Assembly: GCA_910574835.1 (NCBI GenBank)
Contig: CAJTDE010000005.1
Coordinates: 1 to 64,000, forward strand
From: Clostridia bacterium
GTDB lineage: Bacteria; Bacillota; Clostridia; Lachnospirales; Lachnospiraceae
Length of the DNA: 64,000 nt
Direction: 5' to 3'
The notes below the pieces were generated by a model. The model was not told the DNA's origin. It saw only the letters and a program-made list of their open reading frames with translations, and searched no databases. Position 1 is the first letter of the stretch. Every line of letters begins with the position of its first letter. Both the position numbers and the translations under genes were made by a program. Shown one piece after another: positions 8,690 to 18,651 of the stretch.

Positions 8690-10542
8690 ATCAATTATCG
8701 GAAGCACAGCGTCGGGCCGCCAGCCATGTTGACGGCCCCATGCTGGTTCTGGCCGGGCCGGGAAGCGGAAAGACAACCGTGATTACGCGCCGGACCCGGT
8801 ATCTTATTGAGGACTGTCATGTGAAGCCCTCGGAAATCCTGGTGATTACATTTACAAAAGCAGCGGCAAGGGAAATGCGTGAGCGTTTTCTGCGGCAGAT
8901 CAAAAGCGACGGGACGAAGGTGTCTTTTGGAACCTTTCATGCTGTCTTTTTTCAGATCTTAAAGCTCGCTTACGGTTATGGGGCGGAAAATATTCTCCGG
9001 GAGGAGCAGAAGTACCGGTTTTTGCGGGACAGTGTGCAGAAGGCGAAGCTGGAGCCGGACGATGAGGCGGAATTTATTTCCGATGTGGCGGCGGAGATCA
9101 GCCGGGTGAAGAATGAGCGCTGCGATCTGAATACATATCATGCATCTGTCTGCAATTCCGCCGTATTTAAGGGGATTTTTCATGATTACGACAATCGGCT
9201 GCGCAGGAGCAATCTGATTGACTTTGATGATATGCTGGTGTACTGCTATGAGCTTCTTCGGGAGCGGCCGGATATTTTGGGGGCGTGGCAGAGGAAGTAC
9301 CGCTATATTCTGGTGGATGAGTTTCAGGATATCAATCAGCTTCAGTATGATATTGTGCGCCTTTTGGCGGCGCCGGAGGATAATTTGTTTATTGTGGGGG
9401 ATGATGATCAGTCTATTTACCGTTTTCGGGGAGCGAAGCCTCAGATTATGCTGAATTTTGAGAAGGATTACCCCAAGGCCAAAAGGGTGGTGCTGGATGC
9501 GAATTTTCGCTCTACGGCGGAGATTGTGAAGGGCGCAGGGAAGGTGATTGGGCATAATAAGGAGCGGTTTCCCAAGGAAATTTATGCGGCTAAGGGGGCG
9601 GGATTTGAGATTTTGACCCATGAGTTTCCGGGGCAGGAGGAGGAAAATGCCTGTATTGTGGATAAAATTAAGGCTTATGCGGCCAAGGGAGGGGCGTACT
9701 CGGATATCGCGGTGCTTTTTCGGACGAATACTCAGCCGCGGCTTCTGGTGGAAGAGCTGATGTCGGCGGGGATTCCCTTTCGGATGCGTGATCGTTTGCC
9801 GAATATTTATGATCACTGGATTGTGAAGGATGTTTTTACTTATATCAGAATGGCGATGGGGAGCAGGAAACGGAGTGATTTTCTGCAGGTTATGAACCGG
9901 CCGAAGCGGTATATCGGGAGGGAATGTCTGGAGGAAGAGGAAATTGCGTGGGAGGCGCTTCTCTGCTGTTATGAGGAAAAGCCCTGGGTGGCGGAGCGGA
10001 TCGAGAAGCTGCAGGGGGATCTGAAGATGATTGGACGGTTAAGTCCCTTTGGGGCGGTTCATTATATTCGGAATATTGTGGGGTATGAGGAGTATCTTAG
10101 GGAGTATGCGGAGTATCGGAACAGGAGAGCGGAGGATCTTCTGGAGGTTTTGGATGAGCTGCAGGCACTTTCTAAGGGATTTCGGACCTTTGGGGAGTGG
10201 TTTTTGCATATTGAGGATTATCGGAAGGAGCTGGAGCGGCAGGCGAAGGAGCAGGAGAAGGAGAGTAATCGTGTGTCGGTGGCTACGATGCACAGCAGTA
10301 AGGGGCTGGAGTACCGGATTGTGTTTATTCCGGATGCAAATGAGGGGGTGGCGCCGCATAAGAGGGCTTTTTTGGATGAGGATGTGGAGGAGGAGAGGAG
10401 GCTGTTTTATGTGGCTATGACACGGGCGAAGGAGTTGTTGTATGTGTTTTCGGTGAAGAAGCTTTGGAATCGGAGGGTGGAGAGGTCGCGGTTTTTGGAG
10501 GAGTTGCTTGAGGTGGGGGCGGACGGGGATGCCGCAAAATAA
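8686..10542 (+). CDS. UvrD/PcrA-type ATP-dependent DNA helicase
   Basis: Superfamily 1A 3'-5' helicase acting in repair or recombination. Seen in order: Q-motif and Walker A ([10 protein letters not shown]29), motif Ia [13 protein letters not shown], Walker [14 protein letters not shown], motif [16 protein letters not shown], motif [10 protein letters not shown], motif [10 protein letters not shown] and motif [15 protein letters not shown]. At 618 aa it is about 100 residues shorter than PcrA, mostly at the C terminus. The last five codons and the TAA stop lie inside the left arm of hairpin repeat A2, so the present C terminus (GDAAK) is supplied by the repeat. Codons become markedly G/T-rich towards the 3' end. 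Confidence 0.93.
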   Translation: MNQLSEAQRRAASHVDGPMLVLAGPGSGKTTVITRRTRYLIEDCHVKPSEILVITFTKAAAREMRERFLRQIKSDGTKVSFGTFHAVFFQILKLAYGYGAENILREEQKYRFLRDSVQKAKLEPDDEAEFISDVAAEISRVKNERCDLNTYHASVCNSAVFKGIFHDYDNRLRRSNLIDFDDMLVYCYELLRERPDILGAWQRKYRYILVDEFQDINQLQYDIVRLLAAPEDNLFIVGDDDQSIYRFRGAKPQIMLNFEKDYPKAKRVVLDANFRSTAEIVKGAGKVIGHNKERFPKEIYAAKGAGFEILTHEFPGQEEENACIVDKIKAYAAKGGAYSDIAVLFRTNTQPRLLVEELMSAGIPFRMRDRLPNIYDHWIVKDVFTYIRMAMGSRKRSDFLQVMNRPKRYIGRECLEEEEIAWEALLCCYEEKPWVAERIEKLQGDLKMIGRLSPFGAVHYIRNIVGYEEYLREYAEYRNRRAEDLLEVLDELQALSKGFRTFGEWFLHIEDYRKELERQAKEQEKESNRVSVATMHSSKGLEYRIVFIPDANEGVAPHKRAFLDEDVEEERRLFYVAMTRAKELLYVFSVKKLWNRRVERSRFLEELLEVGADGDAAK

Positions 10543-10737
10543 GACAGCAGCCATTTCCATATCCTGTGTTCGGACGGTTCGCGTACAGGGTGTCTGCTCT
10601 GTACGGACATTGCCTTTGTAATTGGGGTGGGGATGGTTTGGTTTTGAGGCTATGTCCGTCCATATCAGACGCCCTGTACGCGAACAGCCGGACACTGGAT
10701 ATAGGAAAAGTCTGCTGTCTTATTTTGCGGCATCCCC
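10525..10737. repeat. Family A hairpin repeat, copy A2
   Basis: 213-bp inverted repeat. Outer arms GGGGATGCCGCAAAATAAG... and its complement pair perfectly over 26 bp. Inner arms GTTCGCGTACAGGGTGTCTG and CAGACGCCCTGTACGCGAAC pair at 19 of 20 positions. Compared with A1, A3 and A4 the arm sequences differ, yet both sides have changed together. It overlaps the helicase stop codon. Copy A2 and element B1 together fill most of the gene-free 10543-11137. Confidence 0.9.
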
Positions 10738-10792
10738 TGGCTGTGGGGGAGTTCTGCTTAAGCGGTAGGGGGATGCGGCTTTGTGATTTTAC

Positions 10793-10997
10793 CTTTTAGT
10801 GGCGTCGCGCAGCGACTTTCAATAGTCCAGCTAAGAAATGTCAAGTGATTTTGAAAAATAATTTTAGCTGGACGGTAAAGTCGCAAAGGCGCACGAGAGG
10901 AACTTTTATGAGTGCTCTTTCGAATAAAAGTTTCTCTCATTACAGGTGTGCCGAAGCGACTTTACCCTTTAGTGCCGTCGCGCAGCGACTTTTAATA
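10793..10997. repeat. Family B multi-stem element, copy B1
   Basis: About 205 bp. A first hairpin (10825-10873) pairs GTCCAGCTAA with TTAGCTGGAC. A second, larger one (10874-10966) pairs GGTAAAGTCGC with GCGACTTTACC, then GGCGCAC with GTGTGCC, then AACTTTTAT with ATAAAAGTT. A third is GTCGCGCAGCGAC. The segment TTTAGTG.CGTCGCGCAGCGA plus CTTT.AATA occurs at both ends, so this copy is flanked by direct repeats. A second copy lies at 24389-24560 in the efp leader. Confidence 0.85.
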
Positions 10998-11137
10998 TGA
11001 GGGAAGGTGTTGACTTTGGGGGTGGGGGAATTTACTATAGTGGTAGTAGGGTTCCCTTGGTTTTTGAGGGGGAGGATGTGGGGGCTGAGGCTCTCTTTTT
11101 GGTTTTGGGAATTGTTTTGATTGTGTGGGGAGGGGAA

Positions 11138-12837
11138 ATGAGTAGGATGGCATGGGTTCGGGGATGGCTGCAGGGATGGTTATTGGGAATGGTTTTTTTG
11201 TTGGCGGGCTGTGAGAGAGGTGTGGGTGAGAGTATTCGGATGGGGGGCGGGATTGTTAGTGGTGCCGGAAGTGCTGATGGGATGGCATGGGGCGGAGGTT
11301 TTGGAATCTGGGACGGGGATTGGTCGGGAGGAGTTGGTTTATGTTCCGGAGAAGGCTGAGGTTGTGGGGAATGAGCTGAGATTTGGGCAGTTGGTGGTGC
11401 ATTTGCCGGAGGCGGCTTCTGTTTTTGCTGTGGAAGATTCGAAGGAGAAGGGACAAGTTTTGGAGCTGTCGGGTATGGGGGAGGGAGAGGCGGCTCCGCC
11501 GAGGATACGGCTTGCTCATTTTCAGGTGGAGTATGAGAAGGAGATTGAGCTGGCGAGTGCTGTTTTGAGGGAGGTTTCCGGTGATGTGCTCTTGGTGTTT
11601 GAGGGGGATGCGGATAAGATAAGCCCCAGTTACAGTTTTCAGATGGAGGACGAGATTTATCGGAGGTATATTCTCGTTCTGGGAAACGAGGTCTATTTAC
11701 TGGAGGAGGTTTGGGCGGAAAACCGGTACGGTATTGGTGGTTTAAAGGAGGAGAAGGCGTTTGGATGGAGGACGACAGGGGAGGGAGAGAAAGAGGTTTC
11801 TTTTGGTCAATCGGTATGCCGCAGCTATATAGATATTAAGCCGGAGGCCGGAGTAAGGCTTTTGGGATTGAATGAAGGGCGGAGTATGTCGGAGGATTAT
11901 GAGCTTCGGATATATCAGGAGGGGAGTTATGAAAGCCCTGTTCAAAACCTTTCCGGGAGTATGATAATTCAAAGTGGCGATTTGAAGGATTTGAATTTTG
12001 ACGGTTATGTGGATCTGCGGCTGACTGCGGGGCTTGCTTATCTTTGGAATCATGAGCATCAGTGTTATGAGAAGGCGGTTTATCCTCAGGAGGAGATTTC
12101 CTTTGATTTTTTCAATCTTCATTTACTCGGGGAGCAGAAAATCATTTATACCTGTGATACGCATTTTGATTTTGAGGAGGATGCGGAGAGTGATTACGAA
12201 GGCTTGTGGAAGTGGGAAGGAAATGAGCTGTTATTAAAGAGGGCATGTGTCCGGGAATGTTCGGAGGATACGGTGTCTATTCAGGTTTGGGAAGGGACGG
12301 AGGATAAGAAAGTTTTACTGGATAAAAGGATTCCAATGGAAGAGTGGGATGAAAATCCTGATGTCAGGCGTTATTCTTATGAACAATTTTTTGGCGGATT
12401 GGTTCCTGAGGAGGTTTATCGGGAATACCATAATCTTACAGATGGACAGGAATTGATTCTTCAGGAGCTTTTGGATAAGATAGTGAAGGCAATGGAGAAG
12501 CAGAAGGAGCCAGAGCTTTTGGAGCCTTTGGCAACAGGGAGGTTACTGACGGATGAAGAGATTCGCGCTCTTGCAAGGGAGAATATGGAAATCCGTGTGG
12601 ATCTTGCGCAGGCTGTTTATCTTGGCAGTTATACGATGTTGGAAGCGGATGTGGATAATGATGGGATTTTGGATCTGATAGCGGAAAAGGAGTGGGGTGG
12701 TTCGGGCGGATTTACGGATTCCATTTTATATCAGGGCCAAAAGGATGGCAGTTATGTAAAAACAAGCAGTACTCCGCAGCTTTTGGAGGATTGGCTGTGT
12801 ATTTCTTATGGCGGGAAAAACTATATATACCGCAAAG
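11138..12837 (+). pseudogene. Lipoprotein gene, 5' part; frameshifted and cut by IS66 insertion
   Basis: Paralogue of the intact gene at 16081-18333. Translation begins at ATG 11138 after GGGGAGG with a lipoprotein signal ending in FLLAGC. That frame stops at 11359. The homologous body continues one frame over, and the shift lies around the run of six G at 11242-11247. From about 11250 the product parallels the paralogue (LRFGQLVVHLPE, PPRIRLAHFQVEYEKEIELA, YQEGSYESPVQNLSG). Near the cut it has VDNDGILDLIAEK, an FG-GAP/calcium-loop-like element. The IS enters at 12838 and adds a short foreign tail (GNYSEPLIETM) ending at 12872. The 3' part resumes at 14657. Confidence 0.8.
12830..12837. repeat. 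IS66 target-site duplication, left copy
   Basis: CCGCAAAG occurs immediately left of the IS and again at 14657-14664 on its right; 8 bp is the normal IS66 duplication length. Removing the IS and one copy restores an open frame across the junction (YRKEFNYRRKEY). Confidence 0.9.
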
Positions 12838-14656
12838 GTAACTATTCAGAACCCCTGATAGAAACTATGTGACTTTTTGTGAAAAACAGAGAAAATACAA
12901 AATCTGTTTTCACTCAATTTGTCTCTTGTTGGTGGATAACCAACCGATGATTCATCCGTTATTTCCATCTTTGTGGATTACCAATTTTAATTCATCATTT
13001 TTGTAGTTCAAATCCGATTTTTTATCGGTTTTTGAATAGATTTAGCAACACCTGTACCTTGAAATAATAACTTTATCCACAGTCATTTTGCCCAATGAGT
13101 ACTCCCAGACAATTCGCTTTTTTACTGACTTTGCGCTAAAATAGTGTTATCAAATTTTAGCGAAAGAAGGTGGTCTCTTTGACAAAAGACGAGATGATTG
13201 AACAGCTGCTTATGCAGGTTAATTCATTAACCATAGCCCTAAATTCGCTGCAGCAATCATTTGATGCACAGACAGCACTTGTTGCCAACCTCAATCAGAC
13301 CATTCAGGAACTAAAAGAACAGCTCAATAAGAACTCTAAAAACAGTTCCAAGCCTCCTTCAAGTGATGGTTTTAAGAAACCCACACCAAAGAGCTTGCGC
13401 AAATCTGCTGGAAAGAAGGTCGGTGGGCAGGACGGTCATCAGGGAACACATCTGGCTGTCATTTCAGATCCTGATGAGATTGTGAAACACATGCCACCTG
13501 CCTGTGAAGGCTGCCCTCATTACAAAATGTGCAGGGGAACCGCCTGCATTGCAGAAAGACGCCATGTCATTGATGCTGTTGTTACGGTTAATGTAACAGA
13601 GCATCAACTGCTTGAGATTCCAATCTGTATGCTTCACGGAGATACCAGAAAAGGGGCATTTCCTATGAATGTGAAAGCAACCGTGCAGTATGGCGAGAAT
13701 CTACAGGCATTATCTGTGGCTTTAAATACGGTCGGAGCAGTCAGTGTGAAAAGAACACATGAAATTCTCTCCGGTGTGTTCAATATCCCGATCGCCACCG
13801 GTACCATAAGCAACATGGTAAAACGCTGTGCTGATGCTGTATCTGAAACGGTAAACAGAATAAAACAAAAGGTTACCGAATCGGGTCTTGGACATTTCGA
13901 CGAAACCGGAACCCGTGTTGATAAAAAACTCTGGTGGGTTCATGATGCATCAAACTGTGAATTCACATATCTTGATATCAGCCCTAAACGGGGACGTCTT
14001 GGTATGGAGCAGTGTGGTGTGCTGCCATCATTTCATGGTATTGCCATGCATGACTGCTGGGCTTCCTACTGGAATTATCCGGATATTCAGCATGCAGTCT
14101 GCTGTGCCCATCTTCTCCGTGAATTAACGGGGATTGATGAAAATCATCCGGATCAGAAGTGGGCATCTGCATTTATAGACCTTTTACTGGAAATGAAAAA
14201 GGCCAAAGAGAAAGCTGTAGAGAAGGGAAAGGACTCTCTGAGCTATTATCATTATCATAAGTTCGATAAGAAGTATGATGAACTTATCGAACAGGCCCGG
14301 AAGGAAAATCCACTTCCCGAAACCACGGAGAAAAAACGTGGACGGAAGAAAAAAGGAAAAATCCTTGCCCTGGCAGAACGCCTTGCGAATTACAAGGCCT
14401 CAGTCTGCCTTTTTATCCATAACTTCAATGTCCCGTTTGATAACAACCAGGCGGAACGAGATCTGCGGATGATAAAGGTGAAAACCAAAGTATCCGGATG
14501 CTTCCGAACAGAGGAAGGTGCCAGAGATTACCTAAAAATCATGTCCTACGTTGGTACCGCACATAAGCAGGGATACAATGCTTATGAAGCAATCAGAAAT
14601 GCAATCTCAGGTCATCCTGATTTCATCTTTGAATAAGGGTGGTTCTGAATAGTTAC
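12838..14656 (+). mobile_element. IS66-family insertion sequence
   Basis: 1,819-bp element with terminal inverted repeats GTAACTATTCAGAACC.CC (left end 12838, complement ending at 14656) and an 8-bp target duplication. It carries a single transposase gene (13179-14636) and no accessory tnpA/tnpB-type frames, as in the single-ORF branch of IS66. The first 340 bp are non-coding and contain the probable transposase promoter region. Base use is clearly different from the G/T-rich gene it interrupts. Intact ends and an identical duplication indicate a recent insertion. Confidence 0.95.
13179..14636 (+). CDS. IS66 family transposase (TnpC type)
   Basis: DDE transposase of IS66. The N-terminal coiled-coil/leucine-zipper region (about residues 1-50) leads to the NSKNSSKPPSSDG motif. 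Then come a Cys-rich zinc-binding segment (CEGCPHYKMC), the catalytic core with FDETG and the HDCWASY segment, CCAHLLREL, and the C-terminal NNQAERDLRMIKVKTKVSG motif with the glutamate. Full length, so possibly active. I chose TTG 13179 because AGAAGGTGG sits 6 nt before it and overlaps the alternative GTG at 13170. Confidence 0.92.
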   Translation: MTKDEMIEQLLMQVNSLTIALNSLQQSFDAQTALVANLNQTIQELKEQLNKNSKNSSKPPSSDGFKKPTPKSLRKSAGKKVGGQDGHQGTHLAVISDPDEIVKHMPPACEGCPHYKMCRGTACIAERRHVIDAVVTVNVTEHQLLEIPICMLHGDTRKGAFPMNVKATVQYGENLQALSVALNTVGAVSVKRTHEILSGVFNIPIATGTISNMVKRCADAVSETVNRIKQKVTESGLGHFDETGTRVDKKLWWVHDASNCEFTYLDISPKRGRLGMEQCGVLPSFHGIAMHDCWASYWNYPDIQHAVCCAHLLRELTGIDENHPDQKWASAFIDLLLEMKKAKEKAVEKGKDSLSYYHYHKFDKKYDELIEQARKENPLPETTEKKRGRKKKGKILALAERLANYKASVCLFIHNFNVPFDNNQAERDLRMIKVKTKVSGCFRTEEGARDYLKIMSYVGTAHKQGYNAYEAIRNAISGHPDFIFE

Positions 14657-15242
14657 CCGCAAAGAATTTAATTACAGGAGAAAGGAATACTGTGGGATCA
14701 GTCTGTATTATTATGAAAAGGGAGAACTGGCGGAGAGTGTATCTGTGAGTTTTGTTTCAGATTCTTATCAGGTGCGTGTTTTGGACTGTATCAGTCAATC
14801 GTGGATGGCATTGGCAGAAAAGATGGCATACAAAAGCCCTGAGCTTCGGAAGCGGGTAGAGGACTATGAAATACTGACAGGAAACGCCGAACAGGAGGTT
14901 ACGCAAGGGGAGGAAATTTGTTATTACAGTGACTTTGATAATGATGGCGAGACGGAGGAATATAAAAAAAGTATTTGGACCACAAGCAGTATGGGCACGG
15001 TTGAACATTTAAGCTTTTCGGGTAAAGGCGATGAAGTGATTGGAGATATATTGAGAAATGAAACGAATACGCCCATTATGCTCTGGGTAGACAGGGAAAG
15101 GGACGAAAATATTATTTGTGTCATGTATCTGACCGGCCTTTATGACTATGAGATAGCGGCTTATCTTGTGCAAGGGAAGGATTATGAGCAGGTGTATCAG
15201 GTTGAGGGAAAGGGGCGGATTCGCGCAGAGATTTACAGATGA
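14657..15242 (+). pseudogene. Lipoprotein gene, 3' part, separated by IS66
   Basis: Continuation of the gene broken at 12837. The frame reads YRKEFNYRRKEYCGISLYYY across the restored junction, then parallels the intact paralogue closely: SYQVRVLDCISQSWMALAEK, a second FDNDGETEEYKK calcium-loop-like motif, NTPIMLWVDRERDENI and YDYEIAAYLVQGKDYEQVY. It ends at 15242. It has no start signal of its own, and an internal GTG at 14745 lacks a ribosome binding site. Confidence 0.8.
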
Positions 15243-15341
15243 AAATTTTGCGGTTCAAGTTGTTTTGAGGAAGATTTTCAGTTAGAATATAAGGGAATAA
15301 AAGTAGCTGGTATTTACGATAGAGAAATGGGGGGAGTACGG

Positions 15342-16022
15342 ATGTTTTTTGCCTCACTGACGGAATGGACGTTTCACAATGTATTGCTGCGGATGATAAC
15401 TGCTTTGCTTCTGGGCGGCCTGATCGGAATTGATCGGGGGGCCAAGAAGAGGGGCGGAGGGGCCAGGACGGATGCGGCTGTGTGCCTTGGGGCGGCTATG
15501 GTGATGATGACGGCCCAGTATATGGATATCCGGTTTCCGGGGAGTACCGATATCTCACGGATGGCGGCACAGGTGGTGAGCGGCGTGGGCTTTCTGGGGG
15601 CAGGCTCGATCATTGTGGCGGGTCGGCAGGTGAAGGGGCTGACTTCTGCGGCCAGTATCTGGATCTGTGCCTGTGTAGGGCTGGCGGCAGGCATTGGTTT
15701 TGTGGATGGGGCGGTTCTGGTGACGGTGGTTCTTCTGGTGGGGCTTCATATTCTGCCCTTTATTGAGGAGAAGGCTTATCAGTATTCCAGATATGCCAGG
15801 CTGTACATAGAGGGAGAGGAGAACAGGACGGCCTCTGTGCTTTTGAGCAGATTGAAGGCGGATGGCTGTAAGATTGATATGTATGATGTGGACAAGCCCA
15901 AGACAGGAGGCCAGTCCTTTACCATACGGATGACGATTTATATTCCCTATCGCTTAAATAAGCAGGAGTATCTGCGGAAGCTGTCGGAGATTGAAGGGGT
16001 TATGTTTGTGGATGTGATATAA
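15342..16022 (+). CDS. MgtC/SapB family membrane protein
   Basis: A 226-aa protein of the MgtC family, whose best-known members affect Mg2+ homeostasis, ATP synthase and intracellular survival; the function here is not known. The N-terminal hydrophobic half shows the family blocks LLGGLIGIDRG, RTDAAVCLGAAMVMM and the near-invariant QVVSGVGFLGAGSI with GLTSAASIW. A soluble C-terminal ACT-like half follows. I chose ATG 15342 (GGGGGAG 6 nt upstream) over ATG 15327. It lies between the broken and intact lipoprotein paralogues. Confidence 0.9.
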   Translation: MFFASLTEWTFHNVLLRMITALLLGGLIGIDRGAKKRGGGARTDAAVCLGAAMVMMTAQYMDIRFPGSTDISRMAAQVVSGVGFLGAGSIIVAGRQVKGLTSAASIWICACVGLAAGIGFVDGAVLVTVVLLVGLHILPFIEEKAYQYSRYARLYIEGEENRTASVLLSRLKADGCKIDMYDVDKPKTGGQSFTIRMTIYIPYRLNKQEYLRKLSEIEGVMFVDVI

Positions 16023-16080
16023 ATGTTTTTAATAGGTATGGCATTGGTTTATTGCCTGGGGAATAAGGAGGAGAGCGGCA

Positions 16081-18333
16081 ATGAAGGCGGTGCTTTGGTT
16101 TAAGATATGTTTGGCGGGATTGGCCCTGCTGTTGCCGGGATGTGGACAAAATACGGAAAGTTTGGACGGAATGGTTTTGGAAGGGGCGAGTGTTCCGGGG
16201 ACAGCAGAAGCCTTGGAGCAATCTGGGAACGATAATAAAGGGAAGCTGATTTTTATTCCGGAGGAGCTGCGGATGGAGGATCGCACCCTCCGGTTTGGCG
16301 AACTGGTCGTTCAGGTGCCTGTAAAGACAGCGGTCAGATTGACAGGTGAGGAAGAAAAGGGGCGGGCTTTGGAGATATCAGGGGGCAGAGAAGGCAGGGC
16401 TGTTCCGCCCAGGTTGAGATTTGTTCATTACTATGTCGATTATGAGAATGAATTGGAGCTGGCAGGCGCCGTATTGGAAGAACTTCCGGACGAAGTGCTT
16501 CAAGTGAATTTTGGGGACAATATCGGAGAGCTGAGCTTTGATTTTCAGGCAGAGGATAAAATCTATAAGCGATATGTTACGGTAAGGGGAAAAGATGTTT
16601 ATCTCTTGGAAGAGATTCAGGCGGAAAAGGATTACAGTATTACGTCCCTGCTGAAGCAGGAGGCAATTTGCTGGATGCCTGCAAAGGAAGGCGAGGGCCA
16701 AAGAGAGACGTCTGTGCGATATAATGGCAGGAAGGGCGGAGTGGTCTGTAAATATATAGAACTTAAGCCGGAAGCCGGAGTGCGCTTCATTGCACGGTTT
16801 CAAAGGGGAGAAGAGTATGAATATCAGCTTAAGATATATCAGGAGGGCAGTTACGAAAATTCCAGCCAGAGCTTTACCGGGCGAGCTGACGGTGAGATAA
16901 GTATGCAGGACCTGAACTTTGACGGCTATGCGGATTTGCTGTTGGATAGAGATATTGTTTATTTGTGGAATCATGAAAAGCAATGTTATGAAGAGGCTTT
17001 GCTTCATATAGAAGACACCTCTTTTGAGTTTCGGACAGCCGAGCCTTTTGAGGAGCAGAAAACATTCTGGTCTTATCATCAGTATTATTTAGGAGACGTA
17101 AGCAAAGAAAGGTTATGGCAGTGGGAGGGAAATGAACTGGTACAAAAGCGCGTTTGTGTCGTGGATGTACTAAAAGATACTGTGTGTATAGAGATTTGGG
17201 AGGGAGCAGAGGAGAAGCTTTTGCTGGAACAGACATTTTCACAAAAGAAATGGGAAGGAGATCGGGAATTCTTACGTCCCATTTATGAGAAATTCTACGA
17301 AGGTCTTGCACCGGAAGGAGCTTTTGAGCGTTGGCATTGTGTGAAGCAGGAGGAATGTCAATATATTTCCCGGAAGCTTTTAGACGAAATCGGCCGGAGA
17401 TTAGAAGATGGGAGAGGGATAGAGGACTTAAGCTTTATGAATACAGGACGATTTCTTTCAGAAGAAGAAATACGTTTGATGGCTCAGAAATATATAGAAA
17501 TACGCGTGGATCTTGCTGAGGCGGCAAGACTTGGCAGTTACGGAATGATTGAGGCGGATGTGGATAATGATGGAATTTTGGATCTTCTGGCTGAGAAATA
17601 CCGGGGAGGTGTCCACGAGTATCCGGAATTTATTTTGTATCAGGGACAGGAGAATGGCGGGTATGTAAAAACAGACGGCTTTGAGGGATTCCAAGAGGAA
17701 TTGACCGGGGTTTTTTGTGAGGACAGGAATTATGTATGCTGTAAAGTATATGATGAACACGCCTGGAATGGGGTTAAGCTGTATGGTTATGAGGATGGTC
17801 AGAGGATAGAAGCCGCAGAGGTTTGTTTGGAATTGGATTCCTATCATGTACAGGTATTGGAATGCGGGGATGAAGCACGGCGGGCTTTGGCAGAAAGGAC
17901 AGCAGCTGAAAGTATAAAAGTCCGGGAGCAGCTGGAGAAAAATGTAATTCCTGTGGGAAGTGCGGAACAGGAGATTCCCATAGAGGAAGGAGGCGGATAT
18001 CGCTGTGATCTGAACAACGACGGAGAACCGGAAGAATACCGAAAATGGATTTGGGAAACGAGTAACAGGTCTATGTCCGACTATTTGAGAGTCTCAGGAG
18101 AGGGAGAAGAGATCATTGCGGAAATCTTGAGGGACGAGGCGCGCGCTCCGATTATGTTTTGGGCGGAGAATGAAAACGGCGAAAATGTGATTCATATCAT
18201 ATATTTGAACGGACGTTATGATTATGAGACAGCGGCATATCTTGTGAAAGGAAATGATTATGAGATGGTGTATCGGATAGAGGGAAAGGCGAAAGTCAAT
18301 GCTTTTTTTCCGGCTCCAGTTCCACCAGTATGA
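16081..18333 (+). CDS. Large lipoprotein with two calcium-loop-like repeats, family not recognised
   Basis: 750-aa predicted surface lipoprotein: signal peptide LAGLALLLPGC with a lipobox Cys at about residue 21. I do not recognise a named family. The body is acidic, with beta-rich segments, two loops of D.N.DG type (VDNDGILDLLAEK and LNNDGEPEEYRK, plus LNFDGYADLLLD) resembling FG-GAP/VCBS or dockerin-like calcium sites, and no catalytic motif. The gene at 11138-15242 is a diverged second copy, so this locus arose by tandem duplication with mgtC in between. Its 3' end overlaps the convergent ylmC gene by 38 bp. Confidence 0.85.
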   Translation: MKAVLWFKICLAGLALLLPGCGQNTESLDGMVLEGASVPGTAEALEQSGNDNKGKLIFIPEELRMEDRTLRFGELVVQVPVKTAVRLTGEEEKGRALEISGGREGRAVPPRLRFVHYYVDYENELELAGAVLEELPDEVLQVNFGDNIGELSFDFQAEDKIYKRYVTVRGKDVYLLEEIQAEKDYSITSLLKQEAICWMPAKEGEGQRETSVRYNGRKGGVVCKYIELKPEAGVRFIARFQRGEEYEYQLKIYQEGSYENSSQSFTGRADGEISMQDLNFDGYADLLLDRDIVYLWNHEKQCYEEALLHIEDTSFEFRTAEPFEEQKTFWSYHQYYLGDVSKERLWQWEGNELVQKRVCVVDVLKDTVCIEIWEGAEEKLLLEQTFSQKKWEGDREFLRPIYEKFYEGLAPEGAFERWHCVKQEECQYISRKLLDEIGRRLEDGRGIEDLSFMNTGRFLSEEEIRLMAQKYIEIRVDLAEAARLGSYGMIEADVDNDGILDLLAEKYRGGVHEYPEFILYQGQENGGYVKTDGFEGFQEELTGVFCEDRNYVCCKVYDEHAWNGVKLYGYEDGQRIEAAEVCLELDSYHVQVLECGDEARRALAERTAAESIKVREQLEKNVIPVGSAEQEIPIEEGGGYRCDLNNDGEPEEYRKWIWETSNRSMSDYLRVSGEGEEIIAEILRDEARAPIMFWAENENGENVIHIIYLNGRYDYETAAYLVKGNDYEMVYRIEGKAKVNAFFPAPVPPV

Positions 18334-18541
18334 TATCCGGCCCAATCTGCTTGATCTTGCACCAGGGGATTTCATACTCACAGTCCTTGCCCAGAAGTCC
18401 CCAGAGCTTTTCATTGCTGGACGTTACAAGGGCCTGTATGCACCCGCTTTTCGGATCAAAGACCAGATCCGACACGCAGCCCAAACGCTTGCAGTCACAG
18501 ATATTGATAACATCTTTTTCTCTCAATTCACAGAAGGTCAT
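18296..18541 (-). CDS. YlmC/YmxH family PRC-barrel protein
   Basis: 81-aa single-domain PRC-barrel protein of the YlmC/YmxH type, conserved in spore formers; exact role unclear. The sequence starts MTFCELREKDVINI and has DCKRLGCVSDLVFD and a basic end. I chose the ATG at 18541, preceded by GGAG with 7-nt spacing, rather than a longer frame to 18628. Convergent to the lipoprotein gene, with 38 bp of overlapping 3' coding ends and no terminator between them, so antisense interference of the two transcripts is possible. Confidence 0.85.
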   Translation of the reverse strand: MTFCELREKDVINICDCKRLGCVSDLVFDPKSGCIQALVTSSNEKLWGLLGKDCEYEIPWCKIKQIGPDIILVELEPEKKH

Positions 18542-18651
18542 ATGGAAGCTCCATTGGAGGTCTTTTTCTATATATATGCTGAGCAGGGAAAAATGTGAGT
18601 ATGTATAAGCGGTCATTCGGAATGTCAAGTAATCTACGGAGGTACACGAGA

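Noticed and set aside
657-10737. A1 and A2 as ends of a composite transposon
   Set aside because: The 10 kb between them is mostly conserved housekeeping genes in normal order, with no transposase and no target duplication.
10566-10799. 77-codon frame between the helicase and the lipoprotein remnant
   Set aside because: Almost entirely inside hairpin A2; translation has no recognisable features or start signal.
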